Shown here: piece by piece, positions 55,001 through 63,622 of the stretch
Numbering within the stretch: position 1 is the first letter of the stretch
Layout of the letters: every line of letters starts with the position of its first letter
NCBI RefSeq assembly: GCF_005221325.1
Contig: NZ_CP039888.1
Location: 62,001 to 126,000 of the forward strand
Source of the DNA: Agrobacterium tumefaciens
GTDB taxonomy: Bacteria; Pseudomonadota; Alphaproteobacteria; Rhizobiales; Rhizobiaceae
DNA: 64,000 nt
Reading direction: 5' to 3'
The notes under the pieces: generated by a model
Databases searched by the model: none
The model's input: only the letters and a program-made list of their open reading frames with translations
What the model was told of the DNA's origin: nothing
Program-made: the position numbers and the translations under genes

Positions 55001-57154
55001 ATGGCCAGAAAACCAGATTCCCCCTCATCCGCCAGCACGGCCGCCACTGCTACCATCCATGACCAGAAGCTTGCCCGGGGAGCAGGTGGCGAGTTGCACC
55101 AGATCGCTACCGGTGACGAGCCGGTTTTGACGACCGCACAGGGCGGGCCGGTTGCGGACGACCAGAATTCCGTTCGGATCGGCGCCCGGGGACCGCTCGT
55201 CATCGATGATTTCCATTTCCGCGAGAAGATTTTTCACTTCGATCATGAGCGGATTCCCGAACGTGTGGTACACGCGCGTGGTTATGGAGCGCATGGTTAT
55301 TTCGAAACCTATGAATCCCTTGCCGCTTATACCAAGGCTGACTTGTTCCAGCGGGCGGGAGAAAAAACTCCGGCTTTCGTAAGATTCTCAACGGTTGCCG
55401 GTAACAAGGGATCGGCCGATCTCGCCCGGGATGTGCGCGGCTTTGCCGTCAAGCTTTACACTCAGGAGGGCAACTGGGATCTCGTCGGCAACAATATCCC
55501 CGTCTTCTTTATTCAGGACGCGATCAAGTTTCCGGATCTCATTCATGCCGCCAAGCAGGAGCCCGACCGTGCCTTTCCGCAGGCGCAGACGGCGCATGAT
55601 ACCTTCTGGGATTTCATCAGCCTCACGCCTGAAAGCATGAACATGGTCATGTGGATCATGTCCGACCGGACCATTCCGCGTTCCTTCCGCTTCATGGAAG
55701 GGTTCGGCGTGCATACCTTCCGCTTCGTCAATGCGAAGGAACAATCGACCTTCGTGAAGTTTCACTGGAAGCCGAAGCTGGGTCTTCAGTCCGTGGCCTG
55801 GAACGAAGCGGTCAAGATCAACGGTGCCGATCCTGATTTCCATCGGCGCGATCTCTGGAGCGCGATCCAGTCCGGCGATTTTCCGGAATGGGAGTTGCAG
55901 GTCCAGCTTTTCGATCAGGATTTCGCCGACAGCTTCGATTTCGATGTTCTCGATCCCACCAAGATCATTCCCGAGGAGATATTGGCACCGGTTCCCGTTG
56001 GCAGGCTGGTTCTCGACCGAATGCCGGACAATTTCTTTGCCGAAACCGAACAGGTGGCGTTCATGACGCAGAACGTTCCGCCCGGCATCGATTTCAGCAA
56101 TGATCCGCTGTTACAGGGTAGGAATTTCTCCTATCTCGACACCCAGTTGAAACGTCTTGGCGGACCGAACTTCACGCATCTGCCCATCAATGCGCCCAAG
56201 TGTCCCTTCGCGCATTTCCAGCAGGATGGCCATATGGCGATGCGCAACCCGACAGGACGGGCTAATTATCAACCCAATTCCTTCGGGGAAGGTCCGCGGG
56301 AATCGCCGACGCGTGGTTTCCAGCATTTCGCGGCTGAAGAGCAGGGGACCAAGGCACGGCTGCGCCCGGAAAGCTTCGCCGATCACTACAGCCAGGCACG
56401 GCAATTCTACATGAGCCAGACCCCGCCTGAGCAACGCCATATCGCGTCGGCGCTCACCTTCGAACTCAGCAAGGTCGAAACGGTGGTCATTCGTGAGAGG
56501 ATGGTGTCGCATCTTCTCAATATCGACGAAACGCTTGCGGCAACGGTGGCGCAGAAGCTCGGCTTTAAGACCATGCCGAAACCCGCAGACGCGGCCATGC
56601 CGACCCGGCAGGATCTTGAGCCGTCGCCGGCGCTCAGCATCGTTCAACGGGGTCCCAAACGGTTCGAAGGCCGCAAGCTCGGCATTCTCATCACTGATGG
56701 CGTGGATGCAAAATTACTGAAGGGGCTGACCCAGGCGGTTACCGCCGAAAAAGCCGTCTTCGAGTTGATCGCCCCCAAGGTTGGCGGTGTCACGGCGTCG
56801 GACGGCGCTTTCATCGAGGCCCACCACATGATTGATGGCGGTCCTTCGGTGCTTTTCGATGCCGTCGCGCTGCTGACATCGGGTGCGGCCATCGACGATC
56901 TTGTCAAGGAGGCGACGGCCCGGGATTTCGTTGCCGATGCGTTCCAGCATTGCAAATTCATCGGCTACGACCAGTCGGCGCTGCCGTTACTGGAAGTCGC
57001 TGGAATTGCCGATGCCATGGATGAGGGCGTTCTGCCTTTGCCGGGCGAAGAAGGGCTTGCGGCCTTCGTGTCAGAACTTGGCAAGCTGCGGGTCTGGGCT
57101 CGCGAACCCTCCGTCAAACTGGGCAAGGCCTCCCCACCCATCGATAAGAAATAA
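55001..57154 (+). CDS. katE: Large-subunit monofunctional catalase (HPII type)
   Basis: 717 residues. Clade 2 catalase: catalytic His91 in [45 protein letters not shown], and the proximal haem side around [11 protein letters not shown]. The C-terminal 150 residues form the flavodoxin/DJ-1-like domain ([20 protein letters not shown]) found only in large catalases. Cytoplasmic H2O2 removal in stationary phase or stress. CAGGAG precedes the start. Confidence 0.96.
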   Translation: MARKPDSPSSASTAATATIHDQKLARGAGGELHQIATGDEPVLTTAQGGPVADDQNSVRIGARGPLVIDDFHFREKIFHFDHERIPERVVHARGYGAHGYFETYESLAAYTKADLFQRAGEKTPAFVRFSTVAGNKGSADLARDVRGFAVKLYTQEGNWDLVGNNIPVFFIQDAIKFPDLIHAAKQEPDRAFPQAQTAHDTFWDFISLTPESMNMVMWIMSDRTIPRSFRFMEGFGVHTFRFVNAKEQSTFVKFHWKPKLGLQSVAWNEAVKINGADPDFHRRDLWSAIQSGDFPEWELQVQLFDQDFADSFDFDVLDPTKIIPEEILAPVPVGRLVLDRMPDNFFAETEQVAFMTQNVPPGIDFSNDPLLQGRNFSYLDTQLKRLGGPNFTHLPINAPKCPFAHFQQDGHMAMRNPTGRANYQPNSFGEGPRESPTRGFQHFAAEEQGTKARLRPESFADHYSQARQFYMSQTPPEQRHIASALTFELSKVETVVIRERMVSHLLNIDETLAATVAQKLGFKTMPKPADAAMPTRQDLEPSPALSIVQRGPKRFEGRKLGILITDGVDAKLLKGLTQAVTAEKAVFELIAPKVGGVTASDGAFIEAHHMIDGGPSVLFDAVALLTSGAAIDDLVKEATARDFVADAFQHCKFIGYDQSALPLLEVAGIADAMDEGVLPLPGEEGLAAFVSELGKLRVWAREPSVKLGKASPPIDKK

Positions 57155-57197
57155 CAATCCCTTACCCCAACTCACCACCAAGCAACAGGAGACTGAA

Positions 57198-57698
57198 ATG
57201 GCTGAGAAGACATTGGAAGACCTTTTCCTCGATACGGTGAAGGATATTTATTTCGCTGAGCGGCAGATTCTGAAGGCGCTTCCCAAAATGGCGCGGGCCG
57301 CGCAGTCAGCGGATCTGAAGGCCGCATTCGAAAAGCACAGAAACGAGACAGAGGTCCATGTGGAGCGTTTGCAGAACGTCTTTGAGCTGCTCGGCAAGCC
57401 GGCGCGCGGCAAGACCTGCGAGGCGATCCAGGGCATCATCTCGGAAGGAGAGGAGATCATGGAGGAGTTCAAAGGCTCTCCAGCGCTCGATGCCGGGCTG
57501 ATTTCGTCAGCGCAGGCCGTGGAACACTACGAGATCACCCGTTATGGCACTTTAAGGACCTGGGCGGTCGAGCTTGGCATGAAGGAAGCGGCCAAGCTGT
57601 TCGAGCAGACGCTTGGCGAAGAAAGCGCAACGGACACCGCTCTCTCGTCGCTTGCCCAGGCAAGTGCCAACATCAAGGGCAAGTCCAAGGCGGCGTGA
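57198..57698 (+). CDS. YciF-type ferritin-like protein (DUF892)
   Basis: 166 residues, four-helix ferritin-like fold: LEDLFLDTVKDIYFAERQIL, FEKHRNETEVHVERLQNVFE and SAQAVEHYEITRYGTLRTWA carry the Glu/His metal ligands. Stress protein, probably di-iron; exact role unknown. It begins 43 bp after katE with a CAGGAGA site and shares its terminator. Confidence 0.9.
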   Translation: MAEKTLEDLFLDTVKDIYFAERQILKALPKMARAAQSADLKAAFEKHRNETEVHVERLQNVFELLGKPARGKTCEAIQGIISEGEEIMEEFKGSPALDAGLISSAQAVEHYEITRYGTLRTWAVELGMKEAAKLFEQTLGEESATDTALSSLAQASANIKGKSKAA

Positions 57699-57706
57699 TC
57701 CGCCGT

Positions 57707-57745
57707 GCGGAAGCGCCGTTGAAACCGGTGGCGCTTCCGCTTTTT
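57707..57745 (+). terminator. Terminator after the katE-yciF unit
   Basis: GCGGAAGCGCC/GGCGCTTCCGC, perfect 11-bp stem with a 12-nt loop, then TTTTT. Confidence 0.9.
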
Positions 57746-57775
57746 GCAGTTGTCAAATTCATGCGAGGCTGAACC

Positions 57776-58435
57776 ATGAGGCTGTTTCGCGACAATGGCT
57801 TGACGATCATCCTTGTCCTGGCTTCCCTGTTGACGATCGGCGGCATGCTCGCGACCGGATGGGCAGTTCACAATGAGGAGCTGGCGCAGCATCAAGCCTT
57901 GCCCCTCACGCTTTTTTCTTATGCAAAGAGCGGCCATTTTCTTTCTGCCCTGTTTGAGAACTGGGAGAGCGAGTTTCTCCAGATGTCGGCTTATGTCGTG
58001 CTGACTGCATTTCTTTTTCAAAAGGGCTCATCAGAATCGAAGGATCCCGATGAAGTTGCATCGCAGGACGAAGACCCCGAGCGAAAAGAAGATGATCCCG
58101 AGGCTCCATGGCCAGTGAAAGCTGGGGGACTTATCCGCACCATTTATTCCTATTCTCTCGGACTGGCGCTATTTTTCCTCTTTATCGTGAGTTTTGTCCT
58201 GCATCTGAAATACAGCGCAGACGCGGCGGCATTGGAAGCCGTCATGCATGGCGAGCCCGAGACAACGCTGTTTGCGCATCTGGGAAGTGTGGAATTCTGG
58301 TTCGAGTCTTTTCAGAACTGGCAATCCGAGTTTCTTTCGACGGCAGTTCTGGTCGTTCTTTCCATCTTCCTGCGCTTTCGCGGGTCGCCTGAATCAAAGC
58401 CCGTCGCCGCTCCTCACAGTGAGACGGGCGGATAA
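57776..58435 (+). CDS. DUF6766 membrane protein
   Basis: 219 residues with four predicted helices (LTIILVLASLLTIGGMLATG, FLQMSAYVVLTAFLFQ, LGLALFFLFIVSFVLHL, STAVLVVLSIFLRF). The two halves repeat the motif FENWESEFLQ / FQNWQSEFLS, so the protein looks like an internal duplication. An acidic 35-residue linker (DPDEVASQDEDPERKEDDPE) joins them. Function unknown; found beside catalase/YciF genes. Confidence 0.8.
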   Translation: MRLFRDNGLTIILVLASLLTIGGMLATGWAVHNEELAQHQALPLTLFSYAKSGHFLSALFENWESEFLQMSAYVVLTAFLFQKGSSESKDPDEVASQDEDPERKEDDPEAPWPVKAGGLIRTIYSYSLGLALFFLFIVSFVLHLKYSADAAALEAVMHGEPETTLFAHLGSVEFWFESFQNWQSEFLSTAVLVVLSIFLRFRGSPESKPVAAPHSETGG

Positions 58436-58448
58436 GGGGGGAGGAGGA

Positions 58449-59048
58449 ATGATCGAGTTTTCATCTGCAGGAGACTGGCGGCACCTGTGCGTCGATATGC
58501 AGCGTATCTTCGCCGAGGATACGCCATGGCACGTCGAATGGATGGACCGCATCAGCGAGCAGGTGGAGGCTGTCGTTCAAGGCGATCCCGCCCGCTGCAT
58601 CTTCACCTGTTTTATTCCGCCGCAAACCGTCGCGGATGCCCCCGGCGCTTGGCGGGCCTACTATGAAAAATGGCCGATGATGACGCGAGAAGCATTGGCT
58701 CCCGAACTTGTCGAGGTCATTCCGTCGCTGTCACGCTACATACCGCCCGCGCGTATCTTCCGCAAAAGCGTTTATTCCCCGTGGCAATACGGAGGTTTGG
58801 GCGACATCCTGCGGAAAGAGCATGTCTCGACTGTGGTGATTACCGGCGGAGAAACCGATGTCTGCGTTCTCGCCACCGTATTGGGGGCGATAGATGACGG
58901 CTTTCACGTCATTCTGGTTGAAGATGCGCTATGCAGCGGAAGGGACGCGACGCACGACGCCGCCTTAAAATTGCTATCCGGCCGATTTTCGACGCAGTTG
59001 CAGGTGTGCGATACCGAGACTCTTCTTCGGTCGCTTCCGTTGCTGTGA
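58449..59048 (+). CDS. Isochorismatase-like cysteine hydrolase
   Basis: 199 residues. The catalytic triad of the family is visible: Asp in CVDMQRIF, Lys in IFRKSVYSPW and Cys in TGGETDVCVLATVL. Such enzymes hydrolyse amides or enol ethers (nicotinamidase, isochorismatase); the substrate here is unknown. The start has GGAGGAGG and lies 13 bp after the DUF6766 gene, so the two form one unit. Confidence 0.88.
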   Translation: MIEFSSAGDWRHLCVDMQRIFAEDTPWHVEWMDRISEQVEAVVQGDPARCIFTCFIPPQTVADAPGAWRAYYEKWPMMTREALAPELVEVIPSLSRYIPPARIFRKSVYSPWQYGGLGDILRKEHVSTVVITGGETDVCVLATVLGAIDDGFHVILVEDALCSGRDATHDAALKLLSGRFSTQLQVCDTETLLRSLPLL

Positions 59049-59282
59049 CGCCGGCGCCGACCCGGCGACAGCGAAGAAAGCCGCTGGGACCGTGAACAGA
59101 CGCGGAAAACGCAGAACGCATGATCGAACAGAGGTACGGCGGGCGACCAGCTGTCGGCGCGGAAGATAACTGACCGTCAAGCCGGGGTTCACGCGGCTCA
59201 GCTTTTCCCGATCAACGCCGCCCGGATCGCCATGGATGTTGTCATTGTACGTTGGCGTACGGCAACCAAGCGCCTGCCGAGG

Positions 59283-59313
59283 CATTTTCCCATCGTGAAA
59301 GGATGGGAAAATG
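59283..59313 (+). promoter_or_regulatory. Perfect inverted repeat covering the start codon of the sigma gene
   Basis: CATTTTCCCATC-gtgaaag-GATGGGAAAATG: 12-bp perfect arms. The right arm ends with the ATG of the sigma gene, and the ribosome binding site AAAGGA spans loop and arm. In mRNA this would block initiation. Confidence 0.65.
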
Positions 59314-59835
59314 ACCAGCCACGCTGTGAATGGAGTTTCCGGAAACACATTGAGTGAAGCGCAACTGGAGGCGTTGCGCATCGGTATTGCAGATCTGGCG
59401 CCGGCCTTGACGGCTTTTGCCCGTCGCTTCGTCAGAAATGAGGAGGATGTTGACGATCTAGTTCAGGAGACGATGTTGCGGGGACTGCGGTCTCTGCATG
59501 GTTTTACCCCCGGCACGGCGCTGAAATCCTGGCTCTTCACCATTTTGCGAAACACGTTCTGCACCCGCTACAAAGTGTCGAGACGTGAATGCATTGGCTT
59601 GCCAGCTGGTATCGAGCAATCCATGTCCACCCCTGCCAGTCAGGAATGGCGTGTGCAGCATCAGGAAGTCATGCAGGCAATCCGCGAACTCGACGAGGAT
59701 CAGAAAAAAGCTTTGCTGCTCGTGGCCGCAGGGACGAGTTACTCCGATGCGGCGGCCATTTGCGGCTGCCGGGTGGGCACCATCAAAAGCCGTGTCAACA
59801 GGGCGCGGGAGTCGCTACGGCGAAGTCTGGACTGA
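59311..59835 (+). CDS. EcfG-like (ECF15-type) RNA polymerase sigma factor
   Basis: 174 residues. Sigma-2 region LTAFARRFVRNEEDVDDLVQ then ETMLRGLRSLHGFTPGTAL and KSWLFTILRNTFC; sigma-4 region AIRELDEDQKKALLLVAAG then SYSDAAAICGCRVGTIKSRV. This is the pattern of EcfG/RpoE2 general stress sigma factors. The usual partners NepR and PhyR are not next to it, so it may be a second, differently controlled copy. Its target-type promoters appear in front of small stress genes in this window. Start codon lies in a perfect inverted repeat. Confidence 0.85.
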   Translation: MTSHAVNGVSGNTLSEAQLEALRIGIADLAPALTAFARRFVRNEEDVDDLVQETMLRGLRSLHGFTPGTALKSWLFTILRNTFCTRYKVSRRECIGLPAGIEQSMSTPASQEWRVQHQEVMQAIRELDEDQKKALLLVAAGTSYSDAAAICGCRVGTIKSRVNRARESLRRSLD

Positions 59836-59928
59836 GCGGTGTGCGGGAACCGCATTGATCTCTAACTGCGAGGAAGAGCCCGGAACCAGGTTGGTAACAA
59901 CCAAGCCCCTGCCGGGAGTAGCTGAGCG

Positions 59929-60111
59929 CTACCTGTCCTGCTGGTGACCTTGATGGGTCGTGTTTATCTTTATGTTTGCCTGCCTGCCGGTCTGGGTCGA
60001 AACTTTCTGCTCCTTGATGGGGGAGGTCTCTTCAGTGCTTAGACGGTCGTTGTCGCCAGGGCCTTGGTGGCTTCGGTTGTCTTCGGGAATAGGAAGGGTT
60101 TTCCTGGTCAT
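59929..60111 (-). CDS. 60-residue hydrophilic protein of unknown function
   Basis: MTRKTLPIPEDNRSHQGPGD opens a charged, proline/glutamine-rich chain ending THQGHQQDR, probably disordered. Support: GAGGTG before the ATG and an EcfG-type promoter 40 nt upstream. The frame is open further 5', but that part contains the promoter. Confidence 0.68.
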   Translation of the reverse strand: MTRKTLPIPEDNRSHQGPGDNDRLSTEETSPIKEQKVSTQTGRQANIKINTTHQGHQQDR

Positions 60112-60150
60112 GTTACACCTCGTCCAGCATGAGTTTCGTGGAGCGACCCG

Positions 60151-60175
60151 AACCACGCTTGTGCCGGTTTGTTCC
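60151..60175 (-). promoter_or_regulatory. EcfG-type promoter of the 60-residue protein gene
   Basis: On the minus strand GGAAC-AAACCGGCACAAGCGT-GGTT, 16-nt spacer. Confidence 0.65.
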
Positions 60176-60364
60176 CGGTCCGCCGACCAGGTTTCAAATT
60201 GCGGGCAGGTGACGCCCCGGTGGATTGAGGGAAACCGGAACACCAGACCCATTCTGCCTGCCGGCATCACAATGCGCGCAGTTTTCCTGGCTTGGCAGAA
60301 GAACGTCCTGTCGAACGAAATTGAGCCTGAGACCAAGGCAAGTGGTGTCGCGTTAGACTGGATA

Positions 60365-60592
60365 TCAGCCGACGAGCAATTTGGTTCTGAAATAGAGAGT
60401 TGCGAGCCGCTGAAGTTTCAAGGGATCGACAACGCCGCGATCATACATTTTCAGGACATAACGGGCGACGTCTGCCCGGCATAAAGCCGGGTCTCGTTCT
60501 GCGGACAGAACATTCTCGTAGGCGGCCTTAACGATGTTGATGTCTTCGTTCAGAAAAATTCCGGAACTCTGGTATTCGTGATGGCTGTGCAT
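60365..60592 (-). CDS. 75-residue conserved-looking protein of unknown function
   Basis: MHSHHEYQSSGIFLNEDINI leads into a helical body (AAYENVLSAERDPALCRADV, ARYVLKMYDRGVVDPLKLQR). Soluble, no recognised domain. GGAGGTGAA directly precedes the ATG, the best ribosome binding site in the neighbourhood. No EcfG box was seen. Confidence 0.68.
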   Translation of the reverse strand: MHSHHEYQSSGIFLNEDINIVKAAYENVLSAERDPALCRADVARYVLKMYDRGVVDPLKLQRLATLYFRTKLLVG

Positions 60593-60716
60593 TTCACCTC
60601 CTTGAAACGCGTTCGGCATTTCACAGCGTGAGGGAAGATGCATTCCATACTATAGGGAAACGACCAAAGGTAAATGTCCGGAAGCGTACCAACGACGAGC
60701 GGAAAGACTGTCCGGC

Positions 60717-61499
60717 CTACGGGACCCCGCCGCTCTCGACAGTGGTTAGGTCGCCAAACAGGGTTTCAGACCGGTCGTCCTGCAGAAAGCGGGCGATCAT
60801 ACGATTGTTCTCCTCCTCGGGCATGCCGTATAGATCGTGTGCATAGGTCTCGAGCGTCTGGCGGTTCCTGATCGTAATTCTTCCCCTCTCGGAACGAATG
60901 AACCCATGGCTTTCGAGAACGTGAAGGGCATCTGTCACACTCGCGCGCCGGACTGCCAGCATGGTTGACAAAAAGTCATGGGTCAGTGGCAGATGATCGC
61001 CTTCCACCCGGTCGTGGCACATCAGCAGCCACCGGGCGAGGCGCTCCGTTACGGACTGGGTGGCATTGGAAGAGGCTGTGTATTCTACCTGTGTTCTTGA
61101 GACATGCAGCGCGAAGACAAGGATATCGGAAAAGACCCGATATCGTGCAAGAAGCTCTTCAAACGACCGTATATCCATGAAAAGCGCTCCGCCCGGAGCC
61201 TGCGTCACGATCTCGGTCAGGTTTGTTTGCGCGCCGGCCACCGCTCCCGTTGGCACAAAACCCTCTCTCCCGACAATTCCCGCTTCGATTTTGCGCCCAG
61301 ATTTGTTGACCACCACGACGGAGGCGATGCCGGATAACAGGAAGAAGACACGCTCGACGGGCGCGCCGGCGGATATCAGCACATCGCCCAATGCAAGCTT
61401 GATGGGTCTGCAGACGCTCGTCACCTCATGCCGGATGTCATCGGGCAGAAGAGAAAGCAGAATATTCGCTTCACCATGGCCCTCGGATCGTTTCAGCAT
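60717..61499 (-). CDS. Crp/Fnr-family transcriptional regulator
   Basis: 260 residues. N-terminal cyclic-nucleotide-binding-type barrel (LGDVLISAGAPVERVFFLLS, EAGIVGREGFVPTGAV), a dimer helix and a C-terminal winged helix (LTHDFLSTMLAVRRASVTDA). No cysteine cluster for an iron-sulfur centre, so not an oxygen-sensing Fnr; the ligand is unknown. It follows the receiver-like gene by 15 bp and is probably co-transcribed. Confidence 0.85.
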   Translation of the reverse strand: MLKRSEGHGEANILLSLLPDDIRHEVTSVCRPIKLALGDVLISAGAPVERVFFLLSGIASVVVVNKSGRKIEAGIVGREGFVPTGAVAGAQTNLTEIVTQAPGGALFMDIRSFEELLARYRVFSDILVFALHVSRTQVEYTASSNATQSVTERLARWLLMCHDRVEGDHLPLTHDFLSTMLAVRRASVTDALHVLESHGFIRSERGRITIRNRQTLETYAHDLYGMPEEENNRMIARFLQDDRSETLFGDLTTVESGGVP

Positions 61500-61514
61500 A
61501 ACATGTGCCTCGCT

Positions 61515-61874
61515 TCAGTGCCTGATGCCTCCCGCCTGCGCCATCAAAGCGGAAACAATGTTTTCGATGTCGTCTGAACGTCCTGAGAGGACAAAAGGTC
61601 CCGGCTCGCTGTCGATAACCGTCTGCGGTACGAAAAAAAGATAGGGAATGGCTTCGCCGTCCAGTTGCTCGGTGAGGCGCAGCATGACATCCGCCTGGTA
61701 ACGAACGTCGATAATCGCAGCGGCAAATTTGAGAACGCCTTCACTCTCTATGAAGCTGGCGGAATAGGGACCCTCCAGGCCGATCTGCGCGTGAAACCAG
61801 GCCATTCTGATTTCCAATGTAACGGTATCCGGCATGCCGATGATTGCGATGGTGAGGCGTTTAACAGTCTGCAT
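61515..61874 (-). CDS. Degenerate receiver-like (CheY-like) protein
   Basis: 119 residues that follow the beta-alpha order of response regulator receivers, with a possible phosphoacceptor Asp in AAIIDVRYQADVMLRL. The N-terminal acidic pair is missing (IAIIGMPD) and the C-terminal lysine is replaced (FVLSGRSDD). It may therefore act without phosphorylation. Upstream of and likely co-transcribed with the Crp/Fnr gene. GGAGGAG precedes the start. Confidence 0.6.
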   Translation of the reverse strand: MQTVKRLTIAIIGMPDTVTLEIRMAWFHAQIGLEGPYSASFIESEGVLKFAAAIIDVRYQADVMLRLTEQLDGEAIPYLFFVPQTVIDSEPGPFVLSGRSDDIENIVSALMAQAGGIRH

Positions 61875-62275
61875 GCTTTACTCCTCGGCTACCATCGTCA
61901 CGGATGTGCCCGTTTCCCACCATAACGCCTGACCAAGCTGATTTCAGCCGCCCGGTCACCGAATTTATCAAATAAGCGCAGGTGAGGGGATATCCGATGC
62001 CGCTGAAAAACAGAGCCGACTGATACGAATGTGTGAACGTAGCACGCCGGGAGAGGATAGGAATCGATCGTTTAGCGAAGGCTCGCTTGGAAATTCTCGC
62101 CCGTCGGCATGGTGGAAGGCGATTTTCGCAGGTGCAAACGGATGTGGAAAGTCAAGACGTGCCACGCGCTGGTCATGTTCGCACTGACCGCTGCGATCGC
62201 GCGCTCTTTTCTAACGGCAACGCATCCCGGCGGTGCCGCGTGAGGTGAGGCTGTCCGGCCATCCGGCCATCCGGC
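61875..62275. other. Intergenic region with no clear gene
   Basis: About 400 bp. Open frames on both strands lack support apart from one possible 33-residue peptide (62142-62243). It should hold the promoter of the receiver-like gene; no EcfG box found. Confidence 0.4.
62142..62243 (+). CDS. Possible 33-residue signal-like peptide
   Basis: MWKVKTCHALVMFALTAAIA then RSFLTATHPGGAA: a basic start and hydrophobic run like a signal or membrane peptide. AGGTG lies about 9 nt upstream. Weak evidence; could be chance. Confidence 0.25.
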   Translation: MWKVKTCHALVMFALTAAIARSFLTATHPGGAA

Positions 62276-62614
62276 CTATACTTTGCCGGCCGCCACATTG
62301 AGACCGTTGACCGGCGATGGAAAGCTGACTTCTCCAGGTCTCCGCCGCAATGGAATATCCACCTGATAGGGCACAGCGACCATCACCTGGAGCGAGGTGC
62401 GCAACCGGTTGGGCACAGCGGCGTCGGTCAAGGTCAGATGCGTTGTTTCAGCCAAGTGTTCCGCTTCCTGCGTTGGAATTACATCGCTCTCCAGCAGCTT
62501 TGCGGCCGCCAAGGCCAGATGGCGGCTGGGGTAAACAGCCCTCATGACCTCAAAGACGACAACGGCCCACCCGTTTTCATGCGCGATGATCTGGTATTCG
62601 ATGTTCTTTTCCAT
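62276..62614 (-). CDS. 112-residue stress-regulated protein of unknown function
   Basis: The N-terminal half (IEYQIIAHENGWAVVVFEVM, YPSRHLALAAAKLLESD) looks like a small two-strand/helix domain; the C-terminal half contains VPYQVDIPLRRRPGEV. No family recognised. ATG 62614 has GGGAGG about 10 nt upstream. A clean EcfG-type promoter lies 32 nt before the start. Confidence 0.72.
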   Translation of the reverse strand: MEKNIEYQIIAHENGWAVVVFEVMRAVYPSRHLALAAAKLLESDVIPTQEAEHLAETTHLTLTDAAVPNRLRTSLQVMVAVPYQVDIPLRRRPGEVSFPSPVNGLNVAAGKV

Positions 62615-62645
62615 GGTGTTCAAGCCTCCCTGTTCGGTCGCACCT

Positions 62646-62670
62646 AACCACGATGGGAAAAGCTTGTTCC
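62646..62670 (-). promoter_or_regulatory. EcfG-type promoter of the 112-residue protein gene
   Basis: On the minus strand GGAAC-AAGCTTTTCCCATCGT-GGTT, 16-nt spacer. Confidence 0.68.
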
Positions 62671-62704
62671 TGATAGTGGGGCCGATTGCGACAGGCCGGT
62701 TGCG

Positions 62705-63361
62705 CTAGGTCGTCTCGCCAAGGATTTCGCTTATTTTGTGCAGGTCGGAGACAAAGGCGCGCTGCTGTCGATCCGCCTCCGACCGGTCGCGAAGACGCAG
62801 CAGATAAGACGGATGGATGGTGACGAGAAGGCGTGTGCCGCCCGGCGTCAAAAGAACATGTCCGCGTTCCTTCGTCACACCGCTTGTGCGTCCGGTCAGC
62901 GTATAAAAGGCCGTGGCGCCCATCGCCACGATAAGGTCCGGATCGACAAGGCGCAGTTCTGCTCCCAGCCACCAGGCGCAGCTTTGCACTTCCCCGCTGT
63001 TTGGGCGCGCATGCAACCGTCGCTTGCCGCGCTGCTCGAATTTGAAATGTTTGACGGCATTGGTCACATAACATTGCGAACGATCTATACCGGCCTGCTT
63101 CAGGCATTCGTCGAGCAGACGGCCAGCCGGGCCGACGAAAGGCCGGCCTCTCAGATCTTCTTCATTGCCGGGCTGTTCGCCGACGAGGACAACACGCGCC
63201 CTTGTGTCGCCCTCGCCAAACACCAGTTGCGTGGCGTGTCTGTAAAGGTCGCATCTTTGACAGCTTTCCGCTTCGCTGTTCAAGGCGCGCAGAGAGGACG
63301 CACCAGCGCTTTCCGGCTGGAAGGCGGGTGGCGGACGGCTTTTTCCTGCGCGTGATGCCAT
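62705..63361 (-). CDS. UdgX-type uracil-DNA glycosylase
   Basis: 218 residues of the family 4-like uracil-DNA glycosylases. Four cysteine/iron-sulfur positions are expected; C-x2-C is seen in SCQRCDLYRHA. Motif A is GEQPGNEEDLRGRPFVGPAG and motif B TIHPSYLLR. It contains the inserted loop GKRRLHARP, matching the KRRIH loop that marks UdgX, whose histidine bonds covalently to the abasic site. The start at 63361 follows GGGAGA; the frame is open upstream. Confidence 0.85.
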   Translation of the reverse strand: MASRAGKSRPPPAFQPESAGASSLRALNSEAESCQRCDLYRHATQLVFGEGDTRARVVLVGEQPGNEEDLRGRPFVGPAGRLLDECLKQAGIDRSQCYVTNAVKHFKFEQRGKRRLHARPNSGEVQSCAWWLGAELRLVDPDLIVAMGATAFYTLTGRTSGVTKERGHVLLTPGGTRLLVTIHPSYLLRLRDRSEADRQQRAFVSDLHKISEILGETT

Positions 63362-63622
63362 GGTGTTTTCTCCCGCTGGCGTGGCCACAGGCCCCGATTC
63401 CTTGGCGGTGCGGGGCGACATACCCAATGGCCGGGTTTCGGTTTATGATGCTGTCTCGAAAATGGGCCGAAATTTGGAATTTCGTCCGTTCTGCGAGGCA
63501 GAGACGTCTGCGTCCGCGAATTTGTACGGTAACGTACTCACTGTTTTCATTCGATTTTCCCCTGCTAATATGACCTCTGCAGGTTGATGTTTCGAGCAGA
63601 GGGGCGAACCGGGCGAACCGCT

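Noticed and set aside
61968..62248. Overlapping 65-71-codon frames on both strands
   Set aside because: No ribosome binding sites or plausible protein composition; only a weak 33-residue peptide candidate is kept.
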